Source of the DNA: Bacteroidia bacterium
GTDB lineage: Bacteria > Bacteroidota > Bacteroidia > Flavobacteriales > NORP286
Length of the DNA: 8,381 nt
Direction of reading: 5' to 3'
Assembly: GCA_016763665.1 (NCBI GenBank)
Contig: JAESTI010000008.1
Coordinates: 1 to 8,381, forward strand
The notes under the pieces were generated by a model. That model had not been told where the DNA came from, searched no databases, and saw nothing but the letters and a program-made list of their open reading frames with translations. Positions within the stretch are counted from its first letter, which is position 1. Every line of letters starts with the position of its first letter. Positions 1 to 3,831 of this stretch are shown here, piece after piece. A program made the position numbers and the translations under genes.

Positions 1-751
1 AATTAAACTTTCTGAACATCTTTCGCCATTGGCCAATTGTCTCTATATAGTCTAATCGTCCACTACTTTGAGAAATTAATTTAAAATTAGGCTCAGCATT
101 TCTTATTACCATTTCAGGGCCATAAGGGAGCCATGAACCAGGGAATTGTTTAGCCATTAATACACAAACATAAGCGGCAGAGTCTTTAGGTGCATTGACA
201 TCGAAATCTTCAAAGTCAATCATGTTTTTACTAAACGTCATTGTTTGCATATAAAATCTGCCACCAGTTGGTAATAGTTCGTTAAGTGTCTTAAAAAAAT
301 TGCTATATATTTCTTCCTGTTTTCCATCTTTATACTCTTGAACAGAGCAGAAATGTTCTAAACCTCCAATACACGTTATTGCATCAAACATTCCAAAGTC
401 ATCCGGTTTTATATAGCGGCAATCCTTCACGATTACATTCAACCCATTTTTTTGGCATGCTTCGGCTTGCCCCTTTGATAAGGTTAATCCAATACTTTTC
501 GCTTCCCTTTCTCCAGTAATGTATTTTGAAAAAGGTCCCCAACCACAAGCCATATCAAGCACCTTGCTTCCTTTTTTAATATCCAGGCTATCAGCTATGA
601 ATTTGTGCTTTGCTTTTTGAGCTTCTTCCAGAGGCATTGAAAAATCACCATCATATTTGGCCCCACTGTAATCTGCTGTTTCCCCGATACTCATACGGAA
701 AATTTTATCTATAGTCGTATAAGTAAAATCTAAATCCTTTTTTACTGCCAT
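1..751 (-). CDS. CMAS/CFA-like SAM-dependent methyltransferase (3' end outside window)
   Basis: The reading frame starts at an ATG (751-749) and is still open after 250 residues at the window edge. An in-frame TAA lies just upstream and a GAGGAA stretch abuts the ATG, so this start is well placed. The SAM-binding motif I is VLDMACGWG (residues 64-72), followed by GLTLSKGQAE (88-97), FDAITCIGGLEHF (122-134) and the post-core segment LPTGGRFYMQTMT (160-172). Together with DYSGAKY near residue 28 and LDYIETIGQW near 233, this is the layout of the cyclopropane fatty acid / mycolic acid synthase family (COG2230-like), in the short form without the N-terminal domain of E. coli Cfa. No signal peptide or membrane segment is visible, so a cytosolic enzyme acting on a lipid or small acceptor is likely. 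Compared with characterised members it keeps the Glu (E132) and Tyr (Y235) but has Gly, Gln and Met where the bicarbonate-binding Cys, His and Ile would lie. True cyclopropanation is therefore uncertain. The family call is strong; the substrate is unknown. Confidence 0.9.
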   Translation of the reverse strand, partial: MAVKKDLDFTYTTIDKIFRMSIGETADYSGAKYDGDFSMPLEEAQKAKHKFIADSLDIKKGSKVLDMACGWGPFSKYITGEREAKSIGLTLSKGQAEACQKNGLNVIVKDCRYIKPDDFGMFDAITCIGGLEHFCSVQEYKDGKQEEIYSNFFKTLNELLPTGGRFYMQTMTFSKNMIDFEDFDVNAPKDSAAYVCVLMAKQFPGSWLPYGPEMVIRNAEPNFKLISQSSGRLDYIETIGQWRKMFRKFN

Positions 752-830
752 TTCCTCAATTTTTTAACTCAGCTAACGTGCTGTTAATCTGTAGTTTATG
801 AACTTGTTTTTAGTTCTTCTTAATAATTCG

Positions 831-863
831 CAAAGATAATCTTTTTTGCCGAAAAAAGATAAA
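831..863 (-). promoter_or_regulatory. Candidate Bacteroidota-type promoter for the methyltransferase gene
   Basis: Read on the minus strand, positions 838-831 give TATCTTTG, an exact match to the TAnnTTTG -7 box of Bacteroidota primary sigma factors. A T-rich TTTA at 863-860 lies 21 bases upstream. It is only a weak match to the TTTG -33 box. The predicted transcript start would leave a leader of roughly 70-75 bases before the ATG at 751. The -7 box is convincing by sequence; the -33 part is not. Confidence 0.5.
839..860. repeat. Perfect inverted repeat, 9-base arms, loop GCCG
   Basis: ATCTTTTTT (839-847) and AAAAAAGAT (852-860) are exact reverse complements around GCCG. A second overlapping palindrome, AAAGAT-A-ATCTTT (832-844), shares the left arm and runs into the -7 box. 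Together they place three AAAGAT/ATCTTT half-sites across the candidate promoter. No T-run follows the hairpin on the minus strand apart from its own arm, so an operator reading fits better than a terminator. The protein that would bind is unknown. Confidence 0.5.
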
Positions 864-996
864 GAAAGTTTCATTCGAAGGCCATTGTATCGGCAGGTAT
901 ATTGAATTAATAGATGTGACTGAACCTTATTTGTTCGTCCGTACGGTCAAGGATTTGCATAAAATGAAGCAACAAATAACAAACCTTAAACTTATA

Positions 997-1072
997 CGTC
1001 ATTCCTGCGAAAGCAGGAATCCCCTGAATGACCCGTATGTTGCAGGAGATTCCCGTTTTCACGGGAATGACG
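997..1072. repeat. REP/MITE-like element with two hairpins and imperfect terminal inverted repeats
   Basis: The element begins CGTCATTCC and ends GGAATGACG. Hairpin 1 is ATTCCTGC-GAAA-GCAGGAAT (1001-1020) and hairpin 2 is ATTCCCGT-TTTC-ACGGGAAT (1049-1068). Each has a perfect 8-base stem and 4-base loop. The first 28 bases and the reverse complement of the last 28 match at most positions, so the whole unit can also fold end to end. The 20-base ATTCC-N10-GGAAT core is the pattern of the dRS3/REP-type repeats scattered in many bacterial genomes. No target-site duplication is obvious. It lies 35 bases past the stop of the lipoprotein gene and may act as a transcript 3' end, although there is no T-tract right after it. 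Confidence 0.85.
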
Positions 1073-1106
1073 CTTTGGTCGAAACATACAGTATTATAAT
1101 CAGGAA

Positions 1107-2165
1107 CTATTTACTCATCTTAGAAGTTTCTATCAACAACATTCCTTCTACCAGCAACTCCTCACCATGATATTTAATTTTCATTCGAGATGGCTGCAGC
1201 ACAGTACCCCAAACCTGATCAGTCTCATCCGAAGGAATACACACAAGAGGTGTGCTTGGTTTTCCGATTGGTGTTACTTCAAAAGGTGTATTCGATCTGT
1301 TAAAACTAAGCTTCCCTCCGACCAAAAAATTTGGAGTCTCACTTGAAAAGATCCCATCTGAGAACAAACAGCGCCTTTTAAAGCTATTAAATCCTCCAAT
1401 AATTATCTCTCCGTTCATCTCCAGATAGAAAAATGATTTTGCGCCAAAAAGATTAATATTTTCTGATACAAAGTGAAACCAAACCCATCCATCACCCATC
1501 TGGTGAGGTTGACCCGTAAACCAGCCCTGTTCATGATATGCCTTTCCAGAAAGATTAAAATGACTATCACCGATGTCTAGATCACAGGTACCATGACCTT
1601 GAGGAACGTGAGCGGAATAACGATAAGCTAAGCCCTTACCTTTCCTTTTTAGAATATGTTTAGTTCCAAAGGTTCCTAACTTACCCGTTGGAAGTGGAGA
1701 AAAAGCTTTTGTATTAGAAACTATTTTTGCCGACCCTTTGATCTCATCCAGAAAAAAATTGATCGTGTATTCCCGCGTTTTTTTTCCGTGTGATCTAAAT
1801 ATTTCCAGGTAGGAACATTTCAGGCCATTCTCATCATACTGTACTTCTTTTGATTCAATGATCTTATTTGCTCTTATTAATTCTCCATTGGCATTCAAAT
1901 AACTTACATAAATAAGTGTTTTAGCATCGGGCTCCTTTTCCGGATCAGTCCACCAATGATGAGGTACGAACATTAAAACCAAGACGGATCCATCTTCAAA
2001 AAAGAAATCAAAATACCACCACTGCGTCAAAGCCTTTTCACCTACAAAATTAATATCTTCTGTTTTGCGAAGTCGGTTATCCGATTGAATCTTATATATT
2101 TTGTGCAGCAAAGAGCTACATGATGATAAAGAGAGTATCAATATTATTGCGATAATTTTTATCAT
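1107..2165 (-). CDS. Lipoprotein with CrtC/AttH-like lipocalin-type domain
   Basis: I place the start at the ATG 2165-2163, giving 352 residues. It follows an AAAAGGA ribosome site by 8 bases and opens directly on a lipoprotein signal: a hydrophobic stretch MIKIIAIILILSL, then lipobox L-S-S-C with the lipidated Cys at 16. An upstream in-frame start would add 15 polar residues in front of the signal. After the Cys come SSLLHK, without the acidic residues used for surface export in Bacteroidota, so a periplasm-facing anchor is likely. WWYFDFFFEDGS (49-60) and AYHEQGWFTGQPHQMGDGW (209-227) match the family of CrtC carotenoid hydratase and AttH-like proteins, whose fold is two lipocalin-like barrels. 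No carotenoid genes are in view, and most secreted relatives have no assigned reaction, so a hydratase activity should not be assumed. It may bind or modify a lipid. It lies 50 bases after the TPR gene and could be co-transcribed or use its own promoter. Confidence 0.8.
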   Translation of the reverse strand: MIKIIAIILILSLSSCSSLLHKIYKIQSDNRLRKTEDINFVGEKALTQWWYFDFFFEDGSVLVLMFVPHHWWTDPEKEPDAKTLIYVSYLNANGELIRANKIIESKEVQYDENGLKCSYLEIFRSHGKKTREYTINFFLDEIKGSAKIVSNTKAFSPLPTGKLGTFGTKHILKRKGKGLAYRYSAHVPQGHGTCDLDIGDSHFNLSGKAYHEQGWFTGQPHQMGDGWVWFHFVSENINLFGAKSFFYLEMNGEIIIGGFNSFKRRCLFSDGIFSSETPNFLVGGKLSFNRSNTPFEVTPIGKPSTPLVCIPSDETDQVWGTVLQPSRMKIKYHGEELLVEGMLLIETSKMSK

Positions 2166-2173
2166 TAATGTAT

Positions 2174-2180
2174 TCCTTTT
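2174..2180 (-). promoter_or_regulatory. Ribosome binding site deciding the lipoprotein start
   Basis: On the minus strand AAAAGGA lies 8 bases before the ATG at 2165, an optimal spacing. This favours 2165 over the upstream in-frame start at 2210, which has no such site. Confidence 0.7.
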
Positions 2181-2198
2181 AAGTAATAAATTCGTTCG

Positions 2199-2206
2199 CA
2201 AATCTA
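2199..2206 (-). promoter_or_regulatory. Candidate -7 box for the lipoprotein gene
   Basis: The minus strand reads TAGATTTG, an exact match to TAnnTTTG, within the 50-base gap after the TPR gene. A start 6-8 bases downstream would give a leader of about 25 bases containing the AAAAGGA site. No good TTTG -33 element is seen at the usual distance, so an independent promoter is possible but weakly supported. Confidence 0.4.
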
Positions 2207-2215
2207 CCAAGATAT

Positions 2216-3295
2216 TTAATTTTCGTACTGTAAATAGAAAATTGAGGCTTTTAAGATCAAAGCATTCAATAATTCCGGTTCAGAATTAATGCCCTGAAGG
2301 GGAGGATTCGTATAAATATCTTCATTAAACCAAGTCATTACAATTGCTTGCATTGCTTTTTGAGTGGTTGATAATGCTCTTTCGTAATTTTGTTGTTTAA
2401 AATAGGCAAATGAAGTTTGATTATAAATCGTTGCCAATAGTGGATTTTTATCACCATAAATGTGGCTGATAATTGCAATCGATTTTTCAAATTCCAGATG
2501 TGCTCTGCTAAAATCTCCCTTGTTCATATAGGTACTACCAATATTACTATGATGTATTGCGATGGTTGGGTGATATTCTGTAAGCAACTCTTTCATGAGG
2601 TCTAATGCCTGGTGATACATTACAAGTGCAGAATCATAGTTACCGCTTAGGTAATGAATGTTCCCAAGATTATTCAGGCTTCCAGCCATTCCTTCCAGAT
2701 CACCCAATTGTTTTTCAGCTGCATAGGCTTGTTGACAAAATTTGAGTCCTTTGGGAATATTACCCAAGCTAATATACAATGCACCTATGTTACTTGCTGT
2801 TACAGAAATACCATCTATAGACTTAGTTTTTTCAAATATTTTGAGCGCCTTATTATAATATACAATTGACTGAGTATAATCCTCCAATTGGTAATAAACA
2901 ACCCCAATACTAATAAGTTGTGTGCCAACCAAATCCTGGTCATCCAGTTGATAGGCTAGCTTTAGTGACTTCTCCAAGTAGGTTAACGCGTTTTTGTAAT
3001 CGCCCAGAATTCTATAAGCAACTCCCTGTAACCGGACGGCTACAGCAATCCCTCTTTTATTATCCAATTTTTTGGCCAGTACTTCATATAAAATAGCCAA
3101 CTCCATGGTTTTCGCAGGATCAATACTAAGATAAGTATGTGCGAGTTCATAATACAATTTAGTTCTGATACTATCTACAGTCTCAATATTTAATCGAGAT
3201 TCAAGTGAATCGATGACTTCATTTTGAGAAAACAGCTTACAGGGAATTAATACTACCGATAGGATTAACAATGATCTATAACTTTTAATTCCCAT
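2216..3295 (-). CDS. Secreted TPR protein, likely the sensor half of a truncated TPR-CHAT protein
   Basis: The 359-residue product begins with a signal peptide (hydrophobic core about residues 8-22, likely cleavage after L-F-S-Q at 24). It then carries TPR helices at a 40-residue period from about 45 to 320. Hallmarks are the NIG or NLG plus Y...GDY..AL patterns near 91, 130, 169, 209, 250 and 291. The tail NEDIYTNPPLQG...SEPELLNAL.LKA (about 324-350) resembles the segment that, in Bacteroidota TPR-CHAT proteins, links the TPRs to the caspase-like CHAT protease domain. Here the frame ends at TAA nine residues later, and no CHAT-like coding is seen in the 50 bases before the next gene. It starts 8 bases after the upstream TPR gene's stop, so the two are probably translationally coupled. 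It could be a working TPR adaptor in the periplasm or a gene that lost its effector domain. The TPR call is firm; the CHAT ancestry is from memory of the family. Confidence 0.85.
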   Translation of the reverse strand: MGIKSYRSLLILSVVLIPCKLFSQNEVIDSLESRLNIETVDSIRTKLYYELAHTYLSIDPAKTMELAILYEVLAKKLDNKRGIAVAVRLQGVAYRILGDYKNALTYLEKSLKLAYQLDDQDLVGTQLISIGVVYYQLEDYTQSIVYYNKALKIFEKTKSIDGISVTASNIGALYISLGNIPKGLKFCQQAYAAEKQLGDLEGMAGSLNNLGNIHYLSGNYDSALVMYHQALDLMKELLTEYHPTIAIHHSNIGSTYMNKGDFSRAHLEFEKSIAIISHIYGDKNPLLATIYNQTSFAYFKQQNYERALSTTQKAMQAIVMTWFNEDIYTNPPLQGINSEPELLNALILKASIFYLQYEN

Positions 3296-3303
3296 TTTCG
3301 ATA

Positions 3304-3831
3304 TTACAACTCCTCCACATCCCTCTTATACTGTTCCATCCTTTTCTTGAGCTTTATTCTCTGTGCTTTGACGATACGTTTCTTAAGTTTCCCTTCAAAG
3401 AATTGATGTAATGGGAACATCAAACCTGCAAGCCCTGCATTGAAAAGAAGTTTGATTGCAGGCTCATTACCAGCCCATGATTCTATGGAAGGATCAAGCA
3501 GAACCAACAGGAATTCAAATAGAATTAGAAATGGTATAAACACTGACAGCTCTACCAACCAGTTTGGTATTGAAAGTTTCCCCAATAAAAACAGCGAACC
3601 GAAAAGAATAAATATTCCAATCAGTATAGCTGAGTGTTGCAAGTCATTTCTACGAGTTACTCTTGCTGCTTCTACCTTTGCCCATTCTTCTTCTTGCTGT
3701 TTCTTTTTAATCTCAGCCATTTCAAACTCATGCTTGGCTTCCAGTTTACCTAAGTCTTTGCTCTTTTCTTCGTTGAATATGCTGTCTTTTAGGGTGGAAT
3801 ATTGTTTGTAGTGTTCTAAGGCCAGTTTGTG
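3304..3831 (-). repeat. Paralogous 3' segment, copy 1 (matches 6618-7145)
   Basis: The last 175 codons and the stop align without gaps to positions 6618-7145 at a constant offset of 3314. I count 18 residue differences in 175: 9 in the last 115 and 9 in the preceding 60. The DNA is also closely similar, including silent positions. The segment codes for the last TPR helix, the coiled coil and the membrane domain. Long near-identical copies 3.3 kb apart in direct orientation could recombine. Confidence 0.85.

Larger units (their letters stand above)
752..1106. other. Intergenic region with promoter, palindrome and REP-like element
   Basis: This 355-base gap separates the lipoprotein gene (ending at 1107) from the methyltransferase gene (starting at 751), both on the minus strand. 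It holds a two-hairpin REP-like element near the lipoprotein end (997-1072). It also holds a promoter-like -7 box with an overlapping palindrome nearer the methyltransferase (831-863). I see no convincing protein gene, tRNA or structured RNA in the rest. An 84-codon plus-strand frame here is mainly a translation of the REP element. Confidence 0.75.

Noticed and set aside
839..860. Inverted repeat as an intrinsic terminator
   Set aside because: The stem is nearly all A-T and no T-run follows it on either strand beyond its own arms. It overlaps a promoter box instead.
939..946. CCGTACGG palindrome
   Set aside because: It is an isolated 8-base palindrome without a second site or promoter context, so chance is a sufficient explanation.
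916..1170. 84-codon plus-strand reading frame
   Set aside because: Its middle is a translation of the REP-like element (the familiar HSCESRNP...DSRFHGND pattern) and its end overlaps the lipoprotein gene antisense. No ribosome site or protein family is visible.
2166..2210. Upstream in-frame start of the lipoprotein gene at 2210
   Set aside because: It would put 15 polar residues before the lipoprotein signal and lacks a ribosome site. The ATG at 2165 has AAAAGGA at 8 bases.
3440..3811. Plus-strand frame of 123 codons, with a similar one at 6754-6954
   Set aside because: They are antisense shadows of the duplicated coding segment. Their resemblance reflects the paralogy of the minus-strand genes.
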